From: Prolixibacteraceae bacterium
Lineage (GTDB): Bacteria; Bacteroidota; Bacteroidia; Bacteroidales; Prolixibacteraceae
Direction: 5' to 3'
Assembly: GCA_003457135.1 (NCBI GenBank)
Contig: DMSQ01000013.1
Span: forward strand, 271,735 to 328,272
Length of the DNA: 56,538 nucleotides
Part shown: piece after piece, positions 8,901 through 15,886 of the stretch
Layout of the letters: each line of letters begins with the position of its first letter
Position numbering within the stretch: the first letter of the stretch is position 1
Notes under the pieces: model-generated
Told to the model about the DNA's origin: nothing
The model's database searches: none
Seen by the model: only the letters and a program-made list of their open reading frames with translations
Program-made: the position numbers and the translations under genes

Positions 8901-10458
8901 TATATATTCGATCGAGGATTTGGCACAATTGATTTACGATTTGAAGGTGACCAATCCACGTGCAAAAGTATCAGTGAAACTGGTCGCCGAAAATGGGGTT
9001 GGTACCATTGCTGCCGGTGTGGCCAAAGCTTTTTCCGACCTGATTACTATTTCAGGTTGTGAAGGAGGTACGGGTGCAAGTCCGGCCAGTTCGATCAAAT
9101 TTGCTGGTTTGCCTGTTGAATTAGGTATTGCTGAAACACAGCAAACGCTGGTCATGAACAACCTTCGTGGTCGGGTAAAACTTCAGGCTGACGGGCAGTT
9201 GAAAACAGGACGTGATGTAGTGATCCTTGGGATGCTTGGCGCTGAAGAATTCGGTTTCTCAACTTCAGCGCTGGTTACTTTGGGTTGTATCATGATGAGG
9301 AAATGCCATCTGAATACCTGTCCGGCAGGAATTGCCACTCAGGACGAGACACTTCGTAAACGTTTCATTGGCCGTTCAGAATTTGCCATTAATTTCTTTC
9401 GGTTTATCGCTACTGAAGTTCGCGAGCACCTGGCAGAAATCGGGGTCACCACCTTCGACGAGATCGTAGGCCGTGCCGATCTTCTCGAACAAAACCGCGA
9501 AGTTGGCAACTGGAAAATGAAAAAAATGGACTTCTCCCGTGTCATTCACATGCCTGAAGAAGCCAAACATCACGATATCAGGAACACGTTTCCGAATATT
9601 AAATCAGTTGAGGAGCACATGGATCATACCCTCATTCGCGATGCCAATAAAGCCATCAAGAGTAAGGAAAAAGTATGGCTTGCACATACTATAACCAATG
9701 TGGACCGAACCGTTGGAGCAATGTTATCCGGCGAAATCTCGCGTCGTTACGGCGAAGAAGGCTTGCCAAACAACACCATCATGGCTAATTTTACCGGAAC
9801 AGCCGGGCAAAGTTTTGGCGCATTCCTGGTAAAAGGAGTTAGCTTCAGGCTCGAGGGCGATTCGAACGATTACCTCGGAAAAGGACTTTCAGGGGGTCGC
9901 ATCATTGTTGTGCCACCTGTTGGTTCAACCTTTAATCCGGAAGAAAATATTATCATTGGGAATACTTCGTTTTACGGGGCCACTTCCGGAGAAGCTTACA
10001 TTCGCGGTGTGGCCGGAGAACGTTTCTGTGTAAGAAATTCAGGAGCTAAAACGGTTATTGAAGGTAGCGGCGACCACTGTTGCGAATATATGACTGGTGG
10101 CCGTGTGGTAGTTCTGGGCATAACCGGACGAAATTTTGCAGCAGGTATGAGCGGCGGTATTGCTTATGTACTTGATCAGGAAGGTAATTTTGAATACTTC
10201 TGCAACAAGGGTCTGGTTGAACTTGCACCAGTTGAAGATAAAGCCGATATCGTTGAATTGCAGGATATGATCAACAAGCATTTGTTATACACGCAAAGTA
10301 CGATGGCCGCTAAAATTCTGACCAACTGGGACGAGTACCTTCCCAAATTTGTAAAGGTAATTCCGTTCGAGTACAAGAAAGTACTGGAAGAATTGAAACT
10401 ACGCGAACTGGAGAAAAAACTTCAGTTAAGCGAAGACAATCCAACGCGTCACGAGTAG
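5935..10458 (+). CDS. gltB: Glutamate synthase, large (alpha) subunit
   Basis: Makes glutamate from glutamine and 2-oxoglutarate. It hydrolyses glutamine, channels the ammonia internally and reduces the imine on FMN. The 1507-residue length is normal for bacterial GltB. Domain order: class II glutamine amidotransferase, whose catalytic Cys21 (NEHDNCGIGF) should be exposed after removal of a 20-residue propeptide; central domain; FMN-binding synthase domain with the 3Fe-4S Cys cluster (C-x5-C-x4-C in CIMMRKCHLNTC, about residues 1120-1131); and a C-terminal beta-helix domain rich in Gly (GGR and GATSGEAYIRG repeats). The ATG at 5935 follows GAAGAGG and gives the right propeptide length. The gltD partner begins 135 bases downstream, past a strong hairpin. 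Confidence 0.97.
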   Translation: MSLGFPKIQGLYDPVNEHDNCGIGFVANIKGQKSHDIIERGLEVLENMEHRGATSADNKTGDGAGILLQIPDQYIKEVLKVNIPVSGKFGTGLIFLPQDKEEAALCVDVLSKYIKQEGLELIEYRDVAVDSSAPGEIAKLTEPFIKQVFVKADLEQDVLEQKLYLVRKQAEKEIRESKLKFSKSFYVPSLSSRVMIYKGMLTSGQLREYFKDLTHPKFTSAIALVHSRFSTNTFPTWDLAQPFRMIAHNGEINTIKGNRMWMSARESLLKSEIFGEDLKKLFPVIEPNKSDSASFDNTLEFLHMTGRSVPHVLCMMIPESFNSKNPIPESLKAFYEYHSTIMEPWDGPASMVFSDGRYIGGTLDRNGLRPSRYIITKNDMIVMGSEVGVQVFAPEDVKEKGRLRPGKILLVDTKLGIIIPDKEVKAQLGSRNPYGNWLKENRLLMEDIEVKQRVTSSLGDQFQTYSKVFGYSKEDMEMIIKPMATTGDEPTSSMGNDTPLACFSEKPQRFFNYFRQVFAQVTNPPIDSIREGLVMSLTNYIGSLHTNILDESPVHAKLIKFEDPIITNTDLGKIKDMKHEQFSHSAIPMVFPVKEGVEGFKRAFENLLMLAEKAVDEKKHFIILSDRQISEEYAPIPSLLAVAAVHHHLIQTQKRMQVGIIVETGEAREVSHFAMLFGYGASSVNPYLAFAAIDDLVKSGEVKLDYSKARYNYIKSVDKGLLKILSKMGISTLRSYHGCQLFESLGVSDEIISKYFTGTASKFGGIGFEEICQESLLFHKEAYSKKKHQINSNFESAGTYHYRKYGEHHAWNPETIGLLQWATRTNDYSVFKEFSSKVDSENAMPTFIRGCLKYKRNPINISLVEPVENIMKRFVTGAMSYGSISKEAHEALAIAMNTIGGRSNTGEGGEDAERFKTNKRSAIKQVASGRFGVTNNYLINADELQIKIAQGAKPGEGGQLPGFKINNIIARLRNSTPGITLISPPPHHDIYSIEDLAQLIYDLKVTNPRAKVSVKLVAENGVGTIAAGVAKAFSDLITISGCEGGTGASPASSIKFAGLPVELGIAETQQTLVMNNLRGRVKLQADGQLKTGRDVVILGMLGAEEFGFSTSALVTLGCIMMRKCHLNTCPAGIATQDETLRKRFIGRSEFAINFFRFIATEVREHLAEIGVTTFDEIVGRADLLEQNREVGNWKMKKMDFSRVIHMPEEAKHHDIRNTFPNIKSVEEHMDHTLIRDANKAIKSKEKVWLAHTITNVDRTVGAMLSGEISRRYGEEGLPNNTIMANFTGTAGQSFGAFLVKGVSFRLEGDSNDYLGKGLSGGRIIVVPPVGSTFNPEENIIIGNTSFYGATSGEAYIRGVAGERFCVRNSGAKTVIEGSGDHCCEYMTGGRVVVLGITGRNFAAGMSGGIAYVLDQEGNFEYFCNKGLVELAPVEDKADIVELQDMINKHLLYTQSTMAAKILTNWDEYLPKFVKVIPFEYKKVLEELKLRELEKKLQLSEDNPTRHE

Positions 10459-10473
10459 AAAAATTCGATGTTC

Positions 10474-10570
10474 GGAGTGCCTAAAGTTCGAAGTTAAAAC
10501 TTTAGGCACTCCACATTCATAAGAATAAAAAGAAATGCGAAATAGTTTGGAGTTAAAACTTTAGGCACTC
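10474..10570. repeat. Hairpin plus direct repeat between gltB and gltD
   Basis: A perfect 15-bp inverted repeat (GGAGTGCCTAAAGTT at 10474-10488 with its complement at 10498-10512) forms a hairpin with a 9-base loop. The right arm recurs as a 20-base exact direct repeat: 10492-10511 equals 10551-10570. There is no T tract, so it is not an ordinary terminator. It fills most of the 135-base gap and ends 24 bases before the gltD ATG. Possible roles are mRNA stabilisation of gltB or setting the gltB:gltD ratio (inference). Confidence 0.75.
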
Positions 10571-10593
10571 GACACTTTAAAAATACAAACACC

Positions 10594-12018
10594 ATGGGAA
10601 ATCCAAAAGGTTTCATGCAAATAGGACGGAAAGAGGCAGGTTATCGTCCAATTAATGATCGGATTTACGATTACGGAGAAGTCGAACAAACGCTTGATGA
10701 AAAGGACCGGATTGATCAGGCTGCGCGCTGCATGGATTGTGGTGTTCCGTTCTGCCACTGGGGTTGCCCTGTAGGAAGTAAAATTCCGGAATGGCAGGAA
10801 ATGGTTTATAAAGCCGACTGGAAAGGCGCTTACGATATTTTGCATTCATCCAACAGTTTTCCTGAGTTTACTGGTCGTGTTTGCCCTGCACCCTGCGAAA
10901 AAGCGTGTGTTCTGGCTATTCACAACGAAGCGGTAACTATTCGTGAAAACGAAGCTTCGACCGTAGAACATGCCTTTAATCTGGGTTTTGTACAGCCGCG
11001 TATTCCTGAAGTTCGTACCGGTAAAAAAGTTGCCATTGTTGGTTCTGGTCCTGCCGGGCTTTCGGCTGCCGATATTCTCAATCAGGCCGGACATGAAATC
11101 ACCGTATTCGAGAAAAATAATGCCATTGGTGGTTTGCTCCGTTTCGGTATTCCCGATTTTAAACTGAGCAAGACAATCATTGACCGTCGTTTGGAAATTT
11201 TCCTTGACGAAGGAATCAATTTCAAACCTAATGTTACTGTTGGAGTGGATATTAGCCGGGAAGAACTGCTGGCCCAATTCGATGCGGTAGTTCTGGCCAA
11301 TGGCGCTGAACAGGCGCGTGATTTACCAGTCGAAGGCCGTGAACTGAAAGGTGTTTATTTAGCTATGGAATTCCTGATGCAATCGAATAAACGCATTGCC
11401 GGTGAAGATATTCCTGAAGAATTGAACATTTTTGCTAAGGATAAACGAGTACTGGTTATTGGTGGAGGAGACACTGGTTCCGACTGCGTGGGTACGTCTA
11501 TTCGCCAGAAAGCCAAAAGCGTTACTCAGATTGAAATTCTCCCAAAGCCAACTGAAAACCGTGCCGGTAACAATCCATGGCCATACTGGCCAAACACGCT
11601 CCGTACTTCAAGTTCACACCTCGAAGGCTGTGACCGTCGCTGGAGCCTTTCGACCAAACGGTTTATCGGCGAAAACGGTGAAATTAAACAGGTTGAACTG
11701 GTAAAGGTGGAATGGGGGAAAGACAATGCCGGTCGCTGGGTAATGACCGAAAAACCCGGCTCAGAAGAAATTATTGAGGTTGATCTGGTGTTGTTGTCTA
11801 TGGGTTTCACTCAGCCGGTTCATAATGGACTGCTCGATGAATTGGGTATTGAATACGATACCCGTGGAAACGTAAAGGTAAATGCCAGAAAACAAACTTC
11901 GGCAGATAAAGTTTTTGCATGTGGCGACATAGAAGCAGGCGCCAGTTTAGTGGTCCGTGCCATCGAAGCCGGAAAAATTGCTGCTCAGTATGTGGATGAA
12001 TATCTTTCTCCTGAATAA
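10594..12018 (+). CDS. gltD: Glutamate synthase, small (beta) subunit
   Basis: Oxidises NAD(P)H and passes electrons through FAD and iron-sulfur clusters to GltB. The 474-residue length is typical. The N-terminal third carries the two Cys groups for 4Fe-4S clusters (CMDCGVPFCHWGCP near residues 47-60, and CPAPCEKAC near 98-106). An FAD Rossmann motif (VGSGPAGLSAA) follows near 150, and a second dinucleotide motif (VIGGGDTGSDC) near 286 for NAD(P)H. Near the C-terminus the ACGD segment closes the FAD site. It is transcribed in the same direction as gltB and presumably in one operon, although a hairpin lies between them. A strong terminator follows the stop codon. Confidence 0.97.
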   Translation: MGNPKGFMQIGRKEAGYRPINDRIYDYGEVEQTLDEKDRIDQAARCMDCGVPFCHWGCPVGSKIPEWQEMVYKADWKGAYDILHSSNSFPEFTGRVCPAPCEKACVLAIHNEAVTIRENEASTVEHAFNLGFVQPRIPEVRTGKKVAIVGSGPAGLSAADILNQAGHEITVFEKNNAIGGLLRFGIPDFKLSKTIIDRRLEIFLDEGINFKPNVTVGVDISREELLAQFDAVVLANGAEQARDLPVEGRELKGVYLAMEFLMQSNKRIAGEDIPEELNIFAKDKRVLVIGGGDTGSDCVGTSIRQKAKSVTQIEILPKPTENRAGNNPWPYWPNTLRTSSSHLEGCDRRWSLSTKRFIGENGEIKQVELVKVEWGKDNAGRWVMTEKPGSEEIIEVDLVLLSMGFTQPVHNGLLDELGIEYDTRGNVKVNARKQTSADKVFACGDIEAGASLVVRAIEAGKIAAQYVDEYLSPE

Positions 12019-12039
12019 AACACATACCTTCCAGTTCAT

Positions 12040-12076
12040 AAAAGGCCGTCTCCATTCGTTTGGGGACGGCCTTTTT
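12040..12076 (+). terminator. Rho-independent terminator after gltD
   Basis: AAAAGGCCGTC (12040-12050) pairs with GACGGCCTTTT (12065-12075), with extra pairing inward, and runs into a T tract. It ends the gltBD unit. Confidence 0.9.
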
Positions 12077-12138
12077 ACATGTCTTTAAGATGGCTATTTT
12101 CTTATTTTTCTGTCTTAACATTTTTTAACGTTTCGAAA

Positions 12139-12170
12139 TTTGCTTTTGGTTTTGAATTGTTGTAACTTTC
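12139..12170 (+). promoter_or_regulatory. Candidate promoter for the membrane protein-patatin pair
   Basis: TTTG at 12139-12142, a 20-base spacer, then TAACTTTC at 12163-12170 (one base off TAnnTTTG). Spacing is ideal for the Bacteroidota housekeeping sigma factor. The leader would be about 90 bases before the ATG at 12266. Confidence 0.45.
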
Positions 12171-12265
12171 TGTATGTCAGTTGTTAGTCATTGTTTCCAA
12201 AGATGATCCATAATCAGATTCAATTAAGAAATAGCTTTTTATAAACCTTCAAACTATTTACATCT

Positions 12266-13210
12266 ATGTGGCAACGAATTACATTAACCTTGAAAAGAGT
12301 TTCGACTTTTGAATATAAGCCACGTTACTCGCGCCTTGCAGGAGATATTTCCAGCTTTGAACCTCGACTTCATAAACGAATAATTGATACTGGCAGTGCC
12401 CAAAAACAGTGGGCGCTGAAATCAATTGAATTGCTTTCAAAGACCAAACTTTTCCTTGAAGAATACAAAATTGACGAAGGCTGGAAATGCCTTCATGCGG
12501 CAAAGCGATTCGAAATTTATGGCATGGACAAACATGAACGGCTTGCGTTGGCAAAATCCATTTTTAAGGAAGCCGGAAAATTAAATGAATGGAGAAAGGA
12601 GTCCATCCAAAGTATGTTGGGAAATGAGGCCGGCAAAGTAACCGAAGCCCCGGAACCCGATGTACTTATTCTGGCGGCTGAGCTTAAAGACGAAGACTAT
12701 AATAACATGTATTACATGAACCGTCTTTCTCACCATATTTTCTGGCTGCTTTCCGGCTTACTTTTTCTCATCTTGTGTTTAATTGTCTTATATTTCGTTA
12801 TTTATACAAGTTGGTATGATGTCAGGTTCACTAAAGACGATTTAAGCCTTACTGGTTATGTCATCGGGGTCTTGTTGTTTGGATTTCTTGGAGCAGTCAC
12901 CAGTGCAATTCTATTTACACGTAATCTGTCGAAATCATCAAGGATCAAGGAAATTACCAGTAGTCAGGTGGTGGTAATGAGCAAGATTTTTATCGGTGTT
13001 GGATTTTCAATTTTCATCTTTCTGATTCTTCGGTCTTCGGTAGCAGAGAATATTAAACTTTTTAGTTTTTCGATTTCACAGCCACTCGATTATTTTGCCT
13101 TAGCTTTTGCATCAGGCTTTACCGAGAAATTTGCGCAGAAATCAATGGGTTTGCTTATCGGAAAAGATAAAACCGATAAAAGTCAAACTTCGGAACCTGG
13201 GACCGTGTAA
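12266..13210 (+). CDS. Membrane protein of unknown function, upstream partner of a patatin-like phospholipase
   Basis: I do not recognise the family. The 314-residue protein has a charged, helical, soluble N-terminal half (1-150; many Lys/Glu/Trp, with possible coiled coil around 40-110). Hydrophobic segments follow at about 155-180, 193-216 and 236-256, and a weaker one near 270-285. A short hydrophilic Lys/Thr-rich tail ends it. The N-terminal half would lie in the cytoplasm if the positive-inside rule holds (Arg/Lys after the second segment). The next gene, 91 bases downstream on the same strand, encodes a patatin-like lipase, so the two are probably co-transcribed from the candidate promoter at 12139. 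The layout of a cytoplasmic domain plus several membrane helices resembles sensors or effectors in two-gene stress or defence modules, but there is no sequence proof. Confidence 0.75.
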   Translation: MWQRITLTLKRVSTFEYKPRYSRLAGDISSFEPRLHKRIIDTGSAQKQWALKSIELLSKTKLFLEEYKIDEGWKCLHAAKRFEIYGMDKHERLALAKSIFKEAGKLNEWRKESIQSMLGNEAGKVTEAPEPDVLILAAELKDEDYNNMYYMNRLSHHIFWLLSGLLFLILCLIVLYFVIYTSWYDVRFTKDDLSLTGYVIGVLLFGFLGAVTSAILFTRNLSKSSRIKEITSSQVVVMSKIFIGVGFSIFIFLILRSSVAENIKLFSFSISQPLDYFALAFASGFTEKFAQKSMGLLIGKDKTDKSQTSEPGTV

Positions 13211-13301
13211 GTTTATTCTGACCGGAATAATTTAATTCTTCATAGACATCAATTATACTATAGGAAGAAGTTTAATCATCAAAAATATAATCTTTACCGT
13301 T

Positions 13302-14537
13302 ATGAAAATTACAGATTTCACGAATCATCCGGAAGTCAAACAAATGATTGACGGGATGAAAAATGACAAAGTTGACCAGAAGCAGTTTTCCGATATTTTG
13401 GATTCATCAGGAAACCAGTATGTTGAACTTGTTCAGGAAGGTGGGGGCATACTGGGGGTTGCGTTAATTGGTTATACTTTTGTGCTTGAGCAGTTAGGTA
13501 TCCGGTTTTTTAGTCTTGCCGGTACTTCCGCAGGATCGATCAATACCATGTTACTGGCTGGGTTAGGAGATATCTCAAAACGAAAGTCTGAAAAGGTAAT
13601 TGAAGTGTTGGTCAATAAAAATCTATATGATTTTGTTGATGGGAATGATGATTCGAAAGATTTTATAAAAGCTTTGGTGGAAAAAGCAAAGCGGGTGAAG
13701 CTAATCTGGAAAGGATGGCAGATTGTGGATGAAATATTTGATGATCTGGGACTTAATCCGGGTGACGATTTTTTGAATTGGCTTACTAAGTTCCTAAAAG
13801 ATAATGGGATAAAAACAATGGCTGATTTGAATGCTGAATTCCAGAAACTGCCTTCTGATTTAGTGATCCGTGAAGGAGTTTCAAGAACACTCGCCGGACT
13901 TGAACCTCGGCTTGCAATCATAGCTGCTGATCTGACAACTGAAACCAAGGTCGAATTTCCCGGAATGTGCAGCCTCTATTGGGCCAATCCCCAAAAGGAA
14001 AATCCCGCTATTTTTGTAAGGGCATCCATGTCAATACCCTATTTTTTTAGTCCGTTGAGAATCAGTAATATTCCACAGGGACCCGAAGCTAAAAAGAAAT
14101 GGGAAGAACTCGTAAGTTTTAAAGGCAATCCTCCCAGGGAGTCGTTCCTGGTTGATGGCGGTATATTATCAAATTTTCCTATCGACGTTTTTCATAAATG
14201 TAACACCATTCCACGCATGCCAACATTTGGTATCCGTTTAGGCGATAACCGAAACATAGCGAACAAAATCACAAGTCCGACCAGCCTTTTCGGTGCAATG
14301 TTCAATTCATTGCGCCATCTTCACGATTACGACTTTATTCTTAAAAATCCTGATTACCATTTACTGATCGAAAAGATTGATATTGGTGATCACGACTGGC
14401 TCAATTTCGCGATTACTGATGCTGCAAAGCTCGACCTCTTTAAACGGGGAGCACAGGCAGCAGAAAGGTTCCTGCGAAAATTTAACTGGCTTCAATACAA
14501 GGAAGTAAGGAAACAATTAATCACCGAAGGAATATAA
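13302..14537 (+). CDS. Patatin-like phospholipase
   Basis: Predicted lipid acyl hydrolase with a Ser-Asp dyad. All three patatin signatures are present: the glycine-rich oxyanion loop (GGGILG, 47-52), the nucleophile elbow GTSAG with Ser76 (74-78), and the catalytic Asp285 in DGG. The protein has 411 residues and no signal peptide or membrane segment, so it is probably cytoplasmic and acts on the inner face of the membrane or on intracellular lipids. Between the elbow and the Asp there is a long insertion (about 95-190) rich in Lys/Asp. It is preceded by a multi-spanning membrane protein in the same direction and ends 4 bases from the convergent enolase gene. Bacterial patatins act as toxins, defence effectors or lipid-remodelling enzymes; the sequence does not decide between these. 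Confidence 0.88.
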   Translation: MKITDFTNHPEVKQMIDGMKNDKVDQKQFSDILDSSGNQYVELVQEGGGILGVALIGYTFVLEQLGIRFFSLAGTSAGSINTMLLAGLGDISKRKSEKVIEVLVNKNLYDFVDGNDDSKDFIKALVEKAKRVKLIWKGWQIVDEIFDDLGLNPGDDFLNWLTKFLKDNGIKTMADLNAEFQKLPSDLVIREGVSRTLAGLEPRLAIIAADLTTETKVEFPGMCSLYWANPQKENPAIFVRASMSIPYFFSPLRISNIPQGPEAKKKWEELVSFKGNPPRESFLVDGGILSNFPIDVFHKCNTIPRMPTFGIRLGDNRNIANKITSPTSLFGAMFNSLRHLHDYDFILKNPDYHLLIEKIDIGDHDWLNFAITDAAKLDLFKRGAQAAERFLRKFNWLQYKEVRKQLITEGI

Positions 14538-14541
14538 GGTC

Positions 14542-15834
14542 TTAGATGATCTGATGTTTTTTAATGAATTCCGGATCAATATCAACACCTAACCCCGGAC
14601 CTGTGGGAACTTTAACCAATCCGTTTACACTTTGAAGGGGTGAGGTTTTGCAATCGAAAACCACATCAGTTTTAAATCCTTTGAATTCGTGATAGGGCAG
14701 GGCATTGGGAAGAGCCGAAACAAAATGCATCATGTATAAAAATCCCAAATCTCCACCGGTCATGTGCGGGGTGCATTTCTTACCAAAAGCTTGTGCCATT
14801 TTTGCCACTTTCATTGCGCGTATCATACCACCAAAATAAAAGCAATCGGGCTGAACAATCTCAAGGCCATTATTGGCAATCAGCCAGCGAAACCCATGAA
14901 GGCTGTATTCCTGCTCTCCGCCAGCCACAGGGATGGTGAGTGCATCGGCCACCTGTTTGGTTTCTTCATACCAGTCGAACGGGACCGGTTCTTCAAAAAA
15001 CTGAAAATGGTATTCTTCAAGCAATTTACCCACCCGGATCGCTTCCTCAACCGAATAGAATCCATTCGAATCGGCATACAAAACCATATCGTCGCCAAAT
15101 GTTTTCCTGACAAGCGGAATGATGATTTCAGTCCTTCCTGCCGGTCCAACGGCATTCATATCCGTAGTCCCGAACATGAGTCCACCAACTTTAATCTTCA
15201 GCGCTTTGGCATTGTATTCTGCCACGTCCCGTTTGATCAGTTCCATTGATTCCTCCACCGGTTTTTCACGGTATTCGGTAGCCTGGTAAACTGCAACTTC
15301 CGGATGGTAGATGTCGCCGATGAGCTGACCTATCGGTTTTCCTGCAATACGCCCCATCATATCGAGAATGGCAAACTCAATAGTAGCCAGCGGCACGCCA
15401 AGCGCCATTCCGGATAACCTGAAATTGAGGCTGTAGATGTAAACCTTTTCCAAAATTAGATCGAGTTCAAGGGCATCTTTATTCAGGAAAAAAGGTTGCA
15501 GAAGATTGGTGAAAATCGGATACAGCGTCCTCAATTGGCCACTGTGCCCTACCGAGATTCCTTCTGCTCCATCTTTCGACCTAACTCTGCACAAGAAACT
15601 ATTTTTGTACCTCAGTAATTCAAGCGTTTCAATGATTACCGAGGAACTAAACAGTTCTTTTTTGAATACCGGCTGTTTCAGTATTTCATCGAGTAGAGAG
15701 AGGTTATGTAGAGACGTTGCATGCAACGTCTCTACCGCAGATCCCATTTTTTTTGCAGATGTTCCCAAAGGCAAAGATGCTGCCAGCCCACCGGCAATGG
15801 CTGTTGTAATGAATTTACGTCGGTTGGTTTTCAT
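14542..15834 (-). CDS. Exported mandelate racemase/muconate lactonising enzyme-type enolase-superfamily protein
   Basis: Abstracts a proton alpha to a carboxylate; in this subgroup usually a sugar-acid dehydratase or racemase. Subgroup residues are present: Lys213-Ile-Lys215, metal ligands at Asp255, Glu281/282 and Glu307 (GGE), and the Asp330/His357 dyad. The N-terminus is a Tat-like signal (Arg5-Arg6-Lys-Phe, then a hydrophobic stretch to Ala27), so the enzyme should act outside the cytoplasm, which is unusual for this superfamily. Codons 34-43 are encoded by a perfect 28-bp palindrome inserted in frame between the signal and the barrel. It is the last gene of a three-gene minus-strand set with two Tat-exported glycoside-hydrolase-like proteins. 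The substrate is unknown; an acidic sugar released by those proteins is a guess. Confidence 0.85.
   Translation of the reverse strand: MKTNRRKFITTAIAGGLAASLPLGTSAKKMGSAVETLHATSLHNLSLLDEILKQPVFKKELFSSSVIIETLELLRYKNSFLCRVRSKDGAEGISVGHSGQLRTLYPIFTNLLQPFFLNKDALELDLILEKVYIYSLNFRLSGMALGVPLATIEFAILDMMGRIAGKPIGQLIGDIYHPEVAVYQATEYREKPVEESMELIKRDVAEYNAKALKIKVGGLMFGTTDMNAVGPAGRTEIIIPLVRKTFGDDMVLYADSNGFYSVEEAIRVGKLLEEYHFQFFEEPVPFDWYEETKQVADALTIPVAGGEQEYSLHGFRWLIANNGLEIVQPDCFYFGGMIRAMKVAKMAQAFGKKCTPHMTGGDLGFLYMMHFVSALPNALPYHEFKGFKTDVVFDCKTSPLQSVNGLVKVPTGPGLGVDIDPEFIKKHQII
15708..15735. repeat. Perfect 28-bp palindrome within the exported enolase gene
   Basis: Each half is 14 bases (GTAGAGACGTTGCA then its exact complement) with no spacer. 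It is read in frame as residues 34-43 of the protein (Val-Glu-Thr-Leu-His-Ala-Thr-Ser-Leu), in the linker after the signal peptide. I recall near-identical palindromes scattered through many Bacteroidota genomes, so this is probably a mobile or iterated element rather than an operator. Confidence 0.85.
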
Positions 15835-15886
15835 GAAATTATGTATTAAGATTGTCTGATTAATTTTATAAAATCGAGGTTGAATA

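Noticed and set aside
15708..15735. Operator for a local regulator
   Set aside because: It lies inside a coding sequence about 100 bases after the start codon and no regulator gene is near; the iterated-element explanation is better.
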